Shown in pieces: positions 1 to 11,073 of a DNA stretch of 64,000 bases. The notes beneath the pieces were generated by a model. It worked only from the letters and a program-made list of their open reading frames with translations. It did not search any database and was not told the origin of the DNA. The DNA lies in NCBI GenBank assembly GCA_015501595.1, contig JADNRX010000110.1, forward strand, positions 85,986-149,985. Reading direction: 5' to 3'. Within the stretch, counting starts at the first letter, position 1; every line of letters begins with the position of its first letter. This DNA is from Hymenopellis radicata. Taxonomy: Eukaryota; Basidiomycota; Agaricomycetes; Agaricales; Physalacriaceae. A program made the translations under genes and the position numbers.

Positions 1-206
1 CGAATATGGTACCGCAGATCTTCTTTGGAATCAGAGGCAGAGTTTACCAGGAGGTACACCACTGCCGTGCGAAAGACGTTCCAGACGCTGAGCCGCCTGA
101 CGCGACTCCATACCATTCGGCTGTACATTCAGACCTTAACATCGAGGTACGGGCCAACCAGGAAAGCGGTCGCAGACTCTCTGTTCATGGACAATGCCTG
201 CGATGA
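1..206 (+). other. Flank left of the gypsy element; possible fragment of a host gene
   Basis: A plus-strand reading frame is open from the window edge to the gypsy LTR. It contains a leucine/isoleucine-rich segment (TLSRLTRLHTIRLYIQTL) that resembles the LRR-like sequence resuming at 12844. It could be the 5' part of that interrupted gene, but this is inference: the last five bases (GATGA) do not match the bases beyond the other LTR (CTGGA), and nothing links it directly to 12844. The minus strand shows no copia coding sequence. Confidence 0.3.
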
Positions 207-389
207 TGTAAAACCCACTTACACGTCAAAGCCCAATTCCCTCGGTATTCGCTAGGCAACAGTATAGATTGCGAATCGAGAGGTTACAGGCAAGGTGGTG
301 GTCGTAGGTTAAGTTGTGTCTACCCCAGTCCGTGTCCGTAAGTAGTAGATAATGGTAATCAGACGGAGATAACAAGTAGCCGCGTTACA
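207..389 (-). repeat. 3' LTR of the gypsy element (183 bp)
   Basis: Bounded by TGTAAAAC and CGCGTTACA. On the element's own (minus) strand it starts TGTAACGC and ends TTTTACA, a normal TG…CA LTR. By eye it is identical over all 183 bp to the copy at 11074–11256, which implies recent insertion or recent conversion. Confidence 0.95.
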
Positions 390-401
390 ATCCTCCCCTT
401 G
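390..401 (-). other. Polypurine tract next to the 3' LTR
   Basis: Read on the minus strand, the bases just before the 3' LTR are AAGGGGAGGAT. This is the usual plus-strand primer tract and fixes the element's orientation. Confidence 0.8.
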
Positions 402-507
402 AAAATACGAAGCATACAGGTAGTATGATGAGAAAGAAACTAAAAGAGAGAGGAGAGCATGAACACTGAGGGTGTTGAACCCAGCAGAGGCATAAATAGA
501 GGATGAA

Positions 508-2979
508 TTACTCATCCTCAGAATCAGAGTCGGCGGACTCAGTTTTGTGGGAAGGAGACGGGGCGTCATCATCCAATGACTGATTGACGTCCATGTCGTT
601 CATAAGATCGGCGATGGCTACGGTGAATTCGGGGGCCATTGCGTCAAGTGTGGATACGGGTGTCGGGGTGTGGTTGGTGGTGGTGGTGGAAGAAGATGGA
701 CCGGGTGGGGTGTTTCGATGGTTAGGGCTCATCACAACGTCTTCGGACTGCTGCATAGGTCCGGGGGAGTTGTTATGGCGAGAAGTACCTGCCTTCTTCT
801 TGCGTGTTGAAGGTCGATGCCGATCATCAATGTACCGAAGAGGGTACTGACAGGCAATTCGGCGACGACGATCTAGAACGTCGTCGTGGTCCCCGGGTAT
901 GGCAAGCGGCTCAGACGTGAGATCTAACGGGATGGAGTGTAAAGATGTCGGGTGTGCATCCCTGACCGTGGTCCAGGGAGGGGGGAATCCGTATGCGATT
1001 TTGCTGGCGAGAGCACGGAACAGAAGGTCTCGTGCGAAATCATTGAGTCGATTGTCATTGCGAATATTGCGAGGGTCAGTTGCCCATGCGAGGTAACTGA
1101 ATCCGAATCCTTCGGTGGCATGCCAGGTAGCCTCGGTAGCTCCACAAGAGGCATAGTGCGCCACGAATCCATCGCGGTCCCCTTTATATACGAAGTCCTT
1201 GTCGAGACGACTAAGGCTGAGCACAGGCTCGATGTTGAGACCAAGCCGCTCTATTTCCTTCCCGTAAGCGGGGGGATTGGCGGAGAAGTACGCGGCGGAA
1301 ATCTTCCAATGCCAGAGGTTGTGTTGTAGTTTGTCCGAGTAGTCGCCGAATGGGGGCACCACCATTTGCTGCATTTGCAGACCAAAGATGGTGGTCGGGC
1401 AAGCTAGGTGGGTGGTGATGAGAGCACCAACAACGTTCCAGGGTCGAGCATGAAGTATAGAATACATCGCGTACCCAAAGAAGTTGACGTTGGCACCGCT
1501 CCCGGTTACTGGCGGCGGAACGGGGATCGGGGCATCGGGAAGTCGGGGAAGGTTCTTCCCTCCTGGTCCATCCGTGTCTTGTCAGGATAGAATAGCGTGT
1601 TCGGCCCATTTAGGTGGGAATGAGCTCTCACGAAGAAGTCGTGTGAGCTCTCTGAATCCAGGATGGAAGCTAGGCTGCCGGTGAGCGGGAAACGCCCAGC
1701 TGTACTTGTGAACCGTGAATACGTCGCGCATGTTGAACAGGAGTTCTTGGTAGGCGCGCAGCATGAATAGTTTATGAAAATTGCCCTCGATCTGGGCATC
1801 ATCAAAGAGTTGTCGCGCATCCTTGATAGTGTTTACGCGATTAGGATAGCCGTCGCGAAGTTCAACGGTCGGCGTCTTTGGCTCCCGATGGCGAGGTGGA
1901 ATCGTACGGGGGGCAAGTGGCGAACTGATATAGCGTGGTGGTGAGTAAGTTCGCGATCGCGATCTTTCTCGGCGATTGCGTCGCGGCGGGGAGGCGGATC
2001 GACGCTGAGTGCGTCGAGCGCGTGTATAATGGCGTTCATCGTCGCTGTCATCTGTAGAGAGTTTAATAAAATCTTCTCCTGAGATTATGTCGTTATGCGT
2101 ACTGTCATCATATTGACGGCGCTCATTATCTTGTCTAACGGTACGAGTTGTCTGCTGCAGACGGTCGTTTCGAGTAGGGGGAATAGGAGCACTAGGCTCT
2201 TTCTTGATCTGAGGTGACGGTGTTGTATCCGAAGAGGTGGCGTTCTGAGTCAAAGACGGCTCAGGTGCGTGAGTAACGGGGGCCAGATTCGCAGCGGCGG
2301 CGAACATTGGCGCTGCTGGCACTGGGTACATTGGGTGCTGCATGTACGTAGGCTGAGCATACGCGTGCATGGGATATGCCATCTGGGGCTGATGGTAATA
2401 GGCCTGTGGGGGCAAAGCTGTATACCCCATCTGAGCGGCGGGGCTATTCCAACCCGGATTGAATTGTTGCGTCCATGGCATGCCAGGAGATGCCTGCATG
2501 TACTGTGGCTGTATTGGCTGCTGCTGCTGTGGCGGCGGCGGCGCATAGGACATCGGAAAAGGTTGCTGCTGCTGCTGAGGCGGCGGCGGCATGGAAAAAT
2601 GAGAAAAATCTTGGACTGCTGGCGAAGGTGGCAGTGGTCTCGCCCCTACAGAAGAAGCATTCGCGGGGTCCGACGACGGCGGCAGTTTGGCGGCGTCAAA
2701 CATAGCAAAGTCGAGTTCTGACTGAATAGGTGTTGGTTGTAGACCGGGGCCGTATGAGTACGGTACGGTAGAGGGAAAGTTTGACGGAGGATAGTTCATG
2801 TTGTAGACGCGAGGCTTGGGTCGAAAAACGCGAAAATTTTGGGGAGAAGGAGGACATCGCAGTCCCATCGCATCTATTATGGCGGTTTGAGCAGAACCGC
2901 GTCTCCGATCATTTCTTGATCGGGTTGACCCCGACAACGTGGCTCGGCACGTCGTCTTATCTTTTACATCCATCTTCAT
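508..2979 (-). CDS. Accessory ORF3 of the gypsy element, downstream of integrase; contains one in-frame TGA
   Basis: This frame starts at an ATG (2979–2977) that overlaps the TGA of the integrase/chromodomain frame as ATGA. It runs to a TGA at 1584–1582 and continues open in the same frame to a TAA at 510–508, about 820 residues if the TGA is read through. The first part is rich in P, Q and Y with glutamine runs, then has an SR-like basic stretch (RRNRRERSRSRTYSPPRY). A non-repetitive middle (around FHKLFMLRAYQELLFNMRDV) and a second non-repetitive part (around GFGFSYLAWATDPRN) follow, and the protein ends in an acidic tail (DSDSEDE). I see no signal peptide or membrane helix, so position alone is not evidence for an envelope protein. 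I do not recognise the family. It could be an RNA-binding or nucleocapsid-like protein, or a captured host gene. Confidence 0.6.
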
Positions 2980-5900
2980 CGCGTCCTCGAGGCGGCTGTA
3001 CCACGCTGTGGTACCGCCTTCGGCAAGCTCTCGGGCCTTGTTACACCCTTGAGCGCCAAATATTCGTCTAGTGCCTTCAAGTCCTTGCACTTGGACAACG
3101 GTTCCCACCGCGTATCACCGTCGGCCCATTCAACCTGGAACCAAAGCTTTTTCTGGCGCCATTGGTGGTCGGTTATGGCGTCGACTATTTCTTCAGCATC
3201 ATCTGGGGTTCCAAAGTCGTATGGTTCCGGCTTGACGCGATCAGGAAATAGGATCGCGTCGGATTCAATGTACGGACGCAGTAAGTCCACGTTGAATACG
3301 TTGTGAATTCGACGTTTGACTAATTCTGGTGGCAAGTCCAACTTGTATCTTGAGTGCTCTGGATCTGCCTCTAGTACCACATACGGGCCTACGAACTTGG
3401 GGACGAGTTTGTTTGCACGTCCTTTTGGCAAGTTCAAGTTCTTCGTGGATAGGTATACTTTTGACCCTTGTAGAATTTCAGGTTCTTCTCGGCGATGTTT
3501 GTTCGAGAAGTGCGTCTGAACAACACGCGCTGCGATAATCGCGTCATGCGCGTCGAAGAGATTGTGTTGCGCCTGCAGGGCGAACGCGCGAACGCCGGGG
3601 GCGATGTCTGTATCGTACCGGACTTCACGCATCATGGAGGGCATATAGCCACGAGTAAGTTCAAAAGGTGCGAATCCCGTAGTTTCGTTTATGCTGGAGT
3701 TTAATGCAAATTCCACAGTTGGACATTTCATTACCCAGTCGCGTTGGTCTGGTCGAATCGAACCTCGGAATATCTGGCCAATTGATCGGTTCGCCCTTTC
3801 AGTGAGTCCATCCGTTTGTGGATGAAACGCTGTTGACATGAGAAGTTTCGCGCCTAGGAGCCGATGCAGTTCTCGCCAGAATATAGACGTGAACTTTGAG
3901 TCGCGGTCCGATACTATGGACTCTGGTAGTCCGTGTAGACGAACAATCTCGCGAAAGTATATCCTGGCCAGGTCGGTTGCCGTGTTCAAGGTATGTACAG
4001 GTATTAAGTGCACTTCTGATGTTAACCGGCAGATTATTACCCATAGGTAATTGTATCCTTTCGTTTCAGGGAATGGACCAATAAAGTCCATTCCTATGGA
4101 TTGCCACGGCCTCGTAGGCGTAGGTAGGGGGTGCAATTTCCCTTTAGAGGTACGATAGTTTCCCTTTGTTGTGGCGCATGTTTGACAAGTTCTGCAGAAT
4201 TTGTCACACATGCCGAATATCTTTGGCCACTAATACCATCGTCGGATATAGTCCGCCGTGCGCTGTGGCCCAAAATGGCCCACTGTGTGGTGTCCTTGTT
4301 CCAGTATGGCTCCTCGAAGCGAGCGCTTATCCTTCGGTGAACGAGGGATGCATAACACGGCCTCATCGTTAAGGTTTGTTGTCCAAATTAGCCCGTCTTC
4401 GGTTACTGAGAAGCGTGGGTGATGTTTAGGGTTCTCGAGAACTTTCTTGAATAGCGGATCCTCGTGATACCAAGCCTTGATATCCTCGAGGAACGTGGGA
4501 TCTCCTTCGTGGATTTCTACTCGGAGATCCGGTCCTTTAGTACGGGACTCCAGGATTGTTGGATTGTCAGCTTTTGGGAGCTCTGGCTCCTCTACGTCTG
4601 GCTCGCGATGAATTTCGAGTTCTTCAGCCTCGACTTCGCGTTGCTCTCGGCGTTCTTTGAGTCGAGCCGACTCACGACGGATCCACATTTGTTCATGTTC
4701 CTCAGCGCGTCCTAGAGGTAAGTCTTCGCCAAGTTTATCAAGTCGTACGTCGGCAGTGACATATTCCGAAGGGTCGTGTACATCTTGAGGCGTATCCGTC
4801 TCATAGTATCGGGATAAGGCATCAGCTACTTTGTTCACTGCGCCCTTGATGTATGTTATTTCGAAGTCGAAACGCGACAGATATTCCATCCATCGCATTT
4901 GTCGTGGTGAGAGTCGTCGTTGGGTCTTGAAGAATTCGAGCGCCTTGTGATCCGTTACGACGTGTATACGGTAACCCACTAACTTATCCTCCCATTTCAA
5001 CAGGGACTCAAGTATGGCAAGTGTTTCTGTTTCGAATACTCGGTAGTTTCGCTGAGTATCCGTGAATTTCTTAGACATGAATCCTGCGGGGCGGCAGGAA
5101 TGCCAATTTGGGCCTTGGCCATACATAGCGCCGACTCCGGTAAGGGAGGCGTCACAAATGATCCAGATGGGCTCGTCTGACGAGGGGTCTATAGGCTTCA
5201 ACACTGGGGTACGACACGCCAGATCCTTAATCGTTTGGAAACATACATCGTGAATCGGACGCCAGAAGAACGGTTGTCCGTTCTTGGACATTTCTGATAA
5301 GGGTGATGTATATGCTGTTACATCTGGCATGAATGCTGCCACGTAGTTCACTACACCGAGGAATTTCTGAATGTCCAGGTACTCCCGTGGCGTTCTCCAA
5401 ATGCGGATCTTGTCCATCTTGTCGACATCCGCGTGGATGCCAGCATCATCGATGGTATGTCCTAGGCAGTCAATTTTCACAGCGTATAGCTGGACTTTCG
5501 ACTGCTTCAGGTAAAGCTGATTTTCTCGAAGTTTGTCAAACACTAACTTCAGATGTAGTTCATGTTCTTCAATCGTGTTGCTGAACACGAAGATGTCATC
5601 AAGGTAGACATGCATGAAACGACCAATATAATCTTGAAAGATTGTATTCATCAGTCGCTGGAAAGTGGAAGGTGCGTTGCAATCGCCTTGTTGCATGACA
5701 TGGCTCTTAAAGGTTCCGAATATAGTGGCGAACGATGTCTTCCAGACGTCCTCAACGACAACGCGCACTTGTTCATATGCATTTGCCATGTCAATCTTTG
5801 ATCGGTATTTTCCTCTGGCGACATCATATCGAATGGTGTCTTGGTCGGGGAAGGGCGTGACATCCTTTACTGTGTTCTCATTTCGTTTTCTGCAGTCGAT

Positions 5901-6575
5901 GGTGCAACGAAGTGATTTGCCATCTTTCTTTGGAACACAGAGCATCGGGGCGGCTTGTGAAGTAACACAAGGTTCCCACCATCCGGCGCGTCTATATTCC
6001 GCGATTCTGTCGGCGAGCTGGTTCTTCATGGATTCGGGGCACCGAGGGAGGTAATAGCTGTACCTCTTGTCGTCGTCGATGAACGGTATCCGGTGGTTCA
6101 CTTCGCGCATAGGAGGCGGTTTATCGGGAGCACCTTGAAGGATGTCTGAGCATCGCTCCATCCAGGCGTCACGAAGCCGAGGTATGTCTTCGGCAGTATA
6201 CTTTGTAGTATTGGCATTGAGTTCTGACTTGAACTCTTCAGCGACGGCAGTTAAGGTTTCTTTCAAGGATAACTCTGGCTTCTCGCGTTCGTCGCGGGCA
6301 AAGTTGTATTCAGATATCAAGTCGTTAACTTCCTTGATAATGGTCTGGTTTTCTGGTTGTGTTGCGTCTAATGAACTGGTACGTTCACGCAATTCAGTCA
6401 GCTCTTCTTCACTGAAGTAGTCGCTGGGTCCTAGCATCACTGGGAGCTGTCTACTGAGGGTGATGTTTACATCTTCCTCTTCGTTATCATCAATTTCTTC
6501 AATGGATGTTCGTTGAAACTTCCACGGTACGCCTGGCAACGTTGTTCTGGCTTGGTTGTATTGTTGACCAGGTAG
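2976..6575 (-). CDS. pol: Pol: reverse transcriptase, RNase H, integrase with chromodomain; split by an in-frame TAG
   Basis: The frame continues directly from Gag-protease across TGA at 6578–6576, and there is no ATG near its start. RT palm motifs are visible (SKIDMANAYEQ, then YLDDIFVFS with the catalytic YLDD). RNase H follows (ICDASLTGVGAMYG, TDHKALEFF, VADALSRYY). The integrase HHCC finger begins with GHHTVGHFG and is cut by TAG at 4232–4230; the same frame resumes with WPKIFGMCDKFCRTCQTC. The core has MDFIGPFPE, IVSDRDSKFTS and the Glu of TERANRS (D,D,E). A chromodomain follows near the end (VDAITDHQW…LWFQVEWADGDTRWEPL) and would direct integration to chromatin marks. The TAG lies where a Trp would fit, so a TGG-to-TAG change or readthrough are both possible. 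Confidence 0.93.
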
Positions 6576-8980
6576 TCAATGTTTTTTAGCATTCGAACCT
6601 GTTGGCTTCTCAAACTGTGCTGAGAGCCGCGCTTCGGGGAGGTTTACCGGCCGTGGCTTAACGTCCATTGCTTCCGCTTTTTCGATTTCGGGTACTGTGG
6701 TAGCTCGCTTGGCGTATCGTCGCGCTAGCTCGATCGCTTCCTCCCCCTCAGAAAGAGTTGGCGCTGGCGTACCACGAATGCGAACCGTGTCATGCTCAAA
6801 GTCGAGAGCAATGCCATGTTTCCTCATAAACACTGTGCCGACGACTAAATCGTATCGGTCGACGTTGGTTATGTCGAAGTAATCGGTTCCGCTAATGGAT
6901 ACTCGTTCATTCCCATACAGAAATGGAGTGTATGTTCCGTGCGTGATCTTCGAGCGACTGCCTTTTGTGCCCAGCTGCAGTGGGATGGGCTTTGTGAGTT
7001 CAAATATCTTTAACTTTGCAATCCGTGCGAAATCAGGACTGAACGAGTCGGATGTGCTTCCACTGTCAAACAGTGTGAAGGCGAGTACGCCGTTGACCTC
7101 TATAAATCCTGGAAGGCATCGATTATCCTTTGCCGTGCGTTTCGGACGCGGGGCAATTCGTGGGACGTGTGTCTTCTTCAGTTTGCTCGTGTCGGGACGG
7201 TACACCGGTCTGGAGGTAGACTCGTCTACTTCCTCATGGATAGCTCGCATATATTCTGTGAAATCCATGCTATATTCCTCATGAGAAGCGATGCTGCTTG
7301 CATCGTCTATCTCCTCGTCATACTCTGATCCTGAATCAGAGACATCATTTAGTACTGGTAACCCTCCTTCAGACTCTTCGTCGGAAGGCACATCTGATGT
7401 TGTCTCCCGCACAGAGCACATCCTGGGAACTTCTTCATATATGGAGCGAAGGTGCTCGACATCAGCTTCATCTTCGAGATAGTCTTCTTCGTTCCACTCG
7501 TCGTGTTCTTCGTGATTGTGCTCACGGGTTTCGGGATCAACGAAGTCATTGATTGGCGGCCAGTCGGGAATCTCGCCATCGGACTCGTCAATCTCACGGA
7601 TCAAGTCTTCTGGTGGCGCCTCTTCGTCATCGGTTATACGATATAGTCGTTCACCTTGTTTGAGGTACATCGGACCTTTTCCAAACATTGGGCAGGAAGG
7701 ATCTCTATAGAAGTGCCCTTCTTGTCCACAGCAATGGCAAGTTCGTTTGTCATTCGTCGGGGTTTGAGGTCTTGGTGCTCTGTTTCCCGCAGCTCGAGGT
7801 TGAGGCCGCGGACTACCTGGACGTGGCGTGTCACCGTCACGTGCTGCTCGTAGCTGAGCTTGGTTTCGCGTTGGGTGAGTACTATAACGATTCCCTTGAA
7901 TCTTTTTAAAGATTCGGGGAGAACTCCCTCGATACGGTGATGCTGGTCGCATATTTTGAGGCTGCGGTTTTGCCGGTGTCTCAAACCGAACCGCGGTAGT
8001 CGAGGATTTGTACTGCTTGCTTGCTCGCAAGCCCTTCTCAATCTTGAGAGCATCCTTCATTATAGTGTGTATTGTTGACGTTTCTGTGATTACACCTGAC
8101 TGGTGTAACAGAATGCGTATCTGATCGGGTATGGTGCTCATGAGCTTATGTTTGAAGCGATATACATCCGGCGGGCATGGCATCATGTTCGCCCAGCGTA
8201 ATAGTTCAGAGAACAGCCGGCGAACGCCGCCCTCCCAATTGTACCGTGTATTATCGAACTTCCTCGTGAGGTCGAAGAGCGATCCCTCATGGATGAATCG
8301 CCGGTATAGGCCATTAATGATCTGTGAAAACAGAATAGTTCCTTCAACTTGCATGTTGAAGATCGCGTCTTCAACGTTGTCACAAAACCATTGCAGTGCA
8401 TCTCCGTCGAGATATGCGCGTAGCATTGAAATGCGCTGTCGATCCATGGTGGTGATGATCTCATCGCCGTCTTCCATTACGGTGGTTGCTGGACCGCATA
8501 AGTTTAGCGCGTTCATCCAAGATACTATCTTTCTGAACCACTCATCAAAGACCACAATACTACTGTCTGAGCCAGTGTACTTAGATGGTTTGGGCATTCC
8601 TTGCATCATCGCCTTCTGCATTGAGGAGTCAATGCCCACTCTTGGTAAGAGTAGTTGTTCTTCAATACGTTTCTCAAAGCGTTCAAATATGATGTTCATC
8701 ATTTCAGACTCTGTACGATTCACAGGCACGTAGCTGAATATTTCTTCGGCGGTGAAGCGGTTTGGTCCTACTGAACCGAGACGCGCTGATCCAAATCGAG
8801 CGGGTGTCTCGTCGCGATTATTGTTCGGGAACCGAACGTGGGTACTCGTGTTAGTAGAACTTGAGTGTTCAGAGCGGTTGTCGTCAGGCGGTGGTGGAGG
8901 AGGGTCTGGTGGATCTCCTCCTTCTCCAGGCGGTCCTGGAGGGCCTTGAGCTCCTCGTTGTCCAGGAGTGCCTATAGGAC
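6576..8980 (-). CDS. gag-pro: Gag core with CCHC zinc knuckle and aspartic protease; ends at a TGA followed by CTA
   Basis: The recognisable Gag domain starts near 8700 (retrotransposon gag motifs such as [15 protein letters not shown] and [14 protein letters not shown]), followed by a basic proline-rich linker. A zinc knuckle comes next ([18 protein letters not shown]2CX4HX6C), then a long acidic segment and a retropepsin-like protease with [13 protein letters not shown]. The frame has no ATG at its start. It is open upstream into a collagen-like segment around 8890–9018, so it is probably expressed as a fusion with the preceding frame. It ends with CAT-TGA-CTA, and Pol continues in the same frame. 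UGA-CUA is a known leaky stop context in fungi and animals, so Gag-Pol readthrough is plausible. Confidence 0.9.
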
Positions 8981-10069
8981 CTTGTAATCCTCTAGCTCCA
9001 GGAGGTCCTGCAGGTCCTGGTGGTCCGGAGGACCCGGTGGTCCTGGTGGTCCAGGAGGTCCTGGCGGTCCCGGGAACCCTCTTCCTCCTCCTGGGGGTCC
9101 GGGTGGTCCTCTATACGGGAATCTACCCCCGTTATTGGGGAATCCATTGTCGTCGGGATCACTCGGTGGCGGCGGAGGCGGCGGTGGTGGAGGCGGCGGC
9201 GGCTGCTGAGGTGGCCATTGAGGCGGCCGCGGGGGTAATGGTGGAGGCGGATTGGAATGATGAGGCGGGAATCGTTTGCTCTTAGGCTCGTTTCCCTCCT
9301 CTGGTTGCATTGTATAGCCATATCCGTACTCCGTCGGCACCTCATCCAGGGAGATAAGAGTGTCACTATACACTGATTCGGGTGTGGCGTTAGAGTGTAT
9401 GGACTCTGCCGTAGCGTAATGCATTGAGTTCGATGCATTTGACGCAGAATCTGTGTTCGTTGGCGACGGGTATGTGATTCGCACCTGTTCGTAGTGCGAC
9501 AAAGGTGCTCCTTCCGATCCCAAGTCTGGAATCAGGATTCGAAGCCCAGGCCGACTTGGTATGAATGCGCGAGAAGCTTCGTCAAATATGACAAACTGCT
9601 CTGGGATTCGTGATACTTGATATCGGCGTACATCGTAGTTTCGAACGCGCTGCAGGATTCCTCTAGTGTAGAGGTCCCTCATCTCTGTCGTATCCTCAGG
9701 GAAATCCGGCGAAGCTATACGGGAGTGCAGCGAGCGCGCTATTTCAGGAGAGTTCAAGTGCTCTTGAGCTCCACGGAGTGCATTAGTGCGACGGACGTAG
9801 TTCGAGTCCGTTTCGTCTTCATTTCGAGGCCAGTGGGTCCTCAAAGCATCCACATCAACATTAGCCAAGTAATCCTCACGGTCATGGTCATACTGTCCAA
9901 GACCTGGCAGTACATCAATGGGGTGAGGTCTCAAGGTTCCATCAGGCAATAAGTTTTCAGCAAGAAATCGGTTTATTGCGAGACGAGGTATTCCTAAGAA
10001 CGATTGCCCATGCAACGTTTGACGTTGCGTAGCTAACGACATAAGTAAATCTTCATATCGACGTATCAT
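8972..10069 (-). CDS. Gag-region ORF with polyproline and collagen-like Gly-X-Y repeats
   Basis: An ATG at 10069 overlaps the stop of the preceding ORF as ATGA. The N-terminal ~270 residues are non-repetitive ([15 protein letters not shown] at the start). They are followed by a polyproline run and a collagen-like tract ([12 protein letters not shown], then repeated GPP). The frame loses the pattern at about 9018, but the collagen pattern continues in the frame of the Gag core ([17 protein letters not shown]). A single -1 shift or one missing base near 9018 would therefore join this ORF to Gag. The frame is also open upstream of the ATG to about 10270. I know of no standard gypsy Gag with a Gly-X-Y domain. 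Confidence 0.7.
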   Translation of the reverse strand: MIRRYEDLLMSLATQRQTLHGQSFLGIPRLAINRFLAENLLPDGTLRPHPIDVLPGLGQYDHDREDYLANVDVDALRTHWPRNEDETDSNYVRRTNALRGAQEHLNSPEIARSLHSRIASPDFPEDTTEMRDLYTRGILQRVRNYDVRRYQVSRIPEQFVIFDEASRAFIPSRPGLRILIPDLGSEGAPLSHYEQVRITYPSPTNTDSASNASNSMHYATAESIHSNATPESVYSDTLISLDEVPTEYGYGYTMQPEEGNEPKSKRFPPHHSNPPPPLPPRPPQWPPQQPPPPPPPPPPPPPSDPDDNGFPNNGGRFPYRGPPGPPGGGRGFPGPPGPPGPPGPPGPPDHQDLQDLLELEDYKVL

Positions 10070-11007
10070 CTTCCTGTAAGATTCGTCGTTGTCACGGTCG
10101 TTGATACGAGTTGTGACTGATATCGCGTGTCTTGGCGGGGGCGGCGGTACCCTAACAGTCTGCGCAGGTAGAGATGTCGGTCTGGAGGGTAATGGACGGC
10201 CCTGTATCGATGTCGTAGGAGATCGAGATGGGATTGGTGATGTGGCAGTGGTACTATTAGTCGGCGGGCATCCTCCACCGTAGTCCTGAATGGATGCGGT
10301 GATAGTGGAGCCGACGGTTGCGCTGAGTTCAGCGTAGGCGGTGGTGGCGGTGACCGAAACACGTCTGATGAAGACATGGTGTTCGGCTTTGAGTGAAGGG
10401 GAAGCGGAGGAGGCGGTGCTCGGGACCTCGGGTTAGGGAGAGGAGCCGATAATGGCTCGGTCTTGACGAGGCGAGCAGGGCCAGTGGTAATCTGCGCTTC
10501 GTGCGACATGTGTGAAACCTCTGAAGGAGGTTGTGTCGGTGGTCTCGTGTTCTTTTGAAAGAATAGAGGGTGTGTCGTCGGTTGAGAGATGGCGGGCGAT
10601 GCCGTCGTGGAGCGTGCTCCCGTTAATATCCTAAGAGTGGATGGCGGGAGGGGCCTATGGGGACGTGCTGATAGCGGTGTCGGACCAGTGGGCGTAGTAG
10701 TCGAGTAGATTAACGACGAAGCCGGTCCAGCCGTTGGCGTCGGGTTCATTGGTCTTGGGGGTCCTGCAGCAGAATGCTGTTGCGGGACAAAGTGGGTATA
10801 TGGCGTCGATGGCTGCATAGCCGCCAGTACGTCGGGGGTATCGAGTTCTCGTCCAGAGAACGGCATTTGCGCGATAGCATCGCGCATGCGCTCCGCACGG
10901 GTACGGATTGTTCGCGATCGAGGTCGCGGACCAAAGTTTCCTCGAGAAATCTCTGGCGATGTGCTCCTTTCGGGAGCGGGTATCTTGGTATATTGTCGAC
11001 GAGACAT
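10066..11007 (-). CDS. Proline-rich N-terminal ORF of the gypsy element
   Basis: The first ATG is at 11007–11005; the open frame itself begins inside the 5' LTR. The product is low in complexity, rich in P, S, T and R (SRAPPPPLPLHSKP), with no recognised domain. It ends in TGA at 10068–10066, sharing ATGA with the next ORF. From about 10300 down, the next frame also reads as a natural proline-rich sequence, so a -1 shift around there, rather than reinitiation, may connect the two. It probably represents the N-terminus of a long Gag. Confidence 0.55.
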   Translation of the reverse strand: MSRRQYTKIPAPERSTSPEISRGNFGPRPRSRTIRTRAERMRDAIAQMPFSGRELDTPDVLAAMQPSTPYTHFVPQQHSAAGPPRPMNPTPTAGPASSLIYSTTTPTGPTPLSARPHRPLPPSTLRILTGARSTTASPAISQPTTHPLFFQKNTRPPTQPPSEVSHMSHEAQITTGPARLVKTEPLSAPLPNPRSRAPPPPLPLHSKPNTMSSSDVFRSPPPPPTLNSAQPSAPLSPHPFRTTVEDARRLIVPLPHHQSHLDLLRHRYRAVHYPPDRHLYLRRLLGYRRPRQDTRYQSQLVSTTVTTTNLTGR

Positions 11008-11073
11008 CCAGTAGTCGTAGCGCTTGTATCGCGCCTCGATTTTGTCGAGATCTATGGTAGTAGCGAAAAAAAG

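Noticed and set aside
2250..2720. Plus-strand frames opposite the glutamine runs
   Set aside because: They are shadow frames of a CAG/CTG-rich coding region, with no start context or motif.
508..2979. Calling ORF3 a retroviral envelope
   Set aside because: It is in the env position but has no visible signal peptide, membrane helix or cysteine pattern.
8968..9285. Plus-strand frame rich in G, A and V opposite the collagen tract
   Set aside because: It is an antisense shadow of the Gly/Pro repeats.
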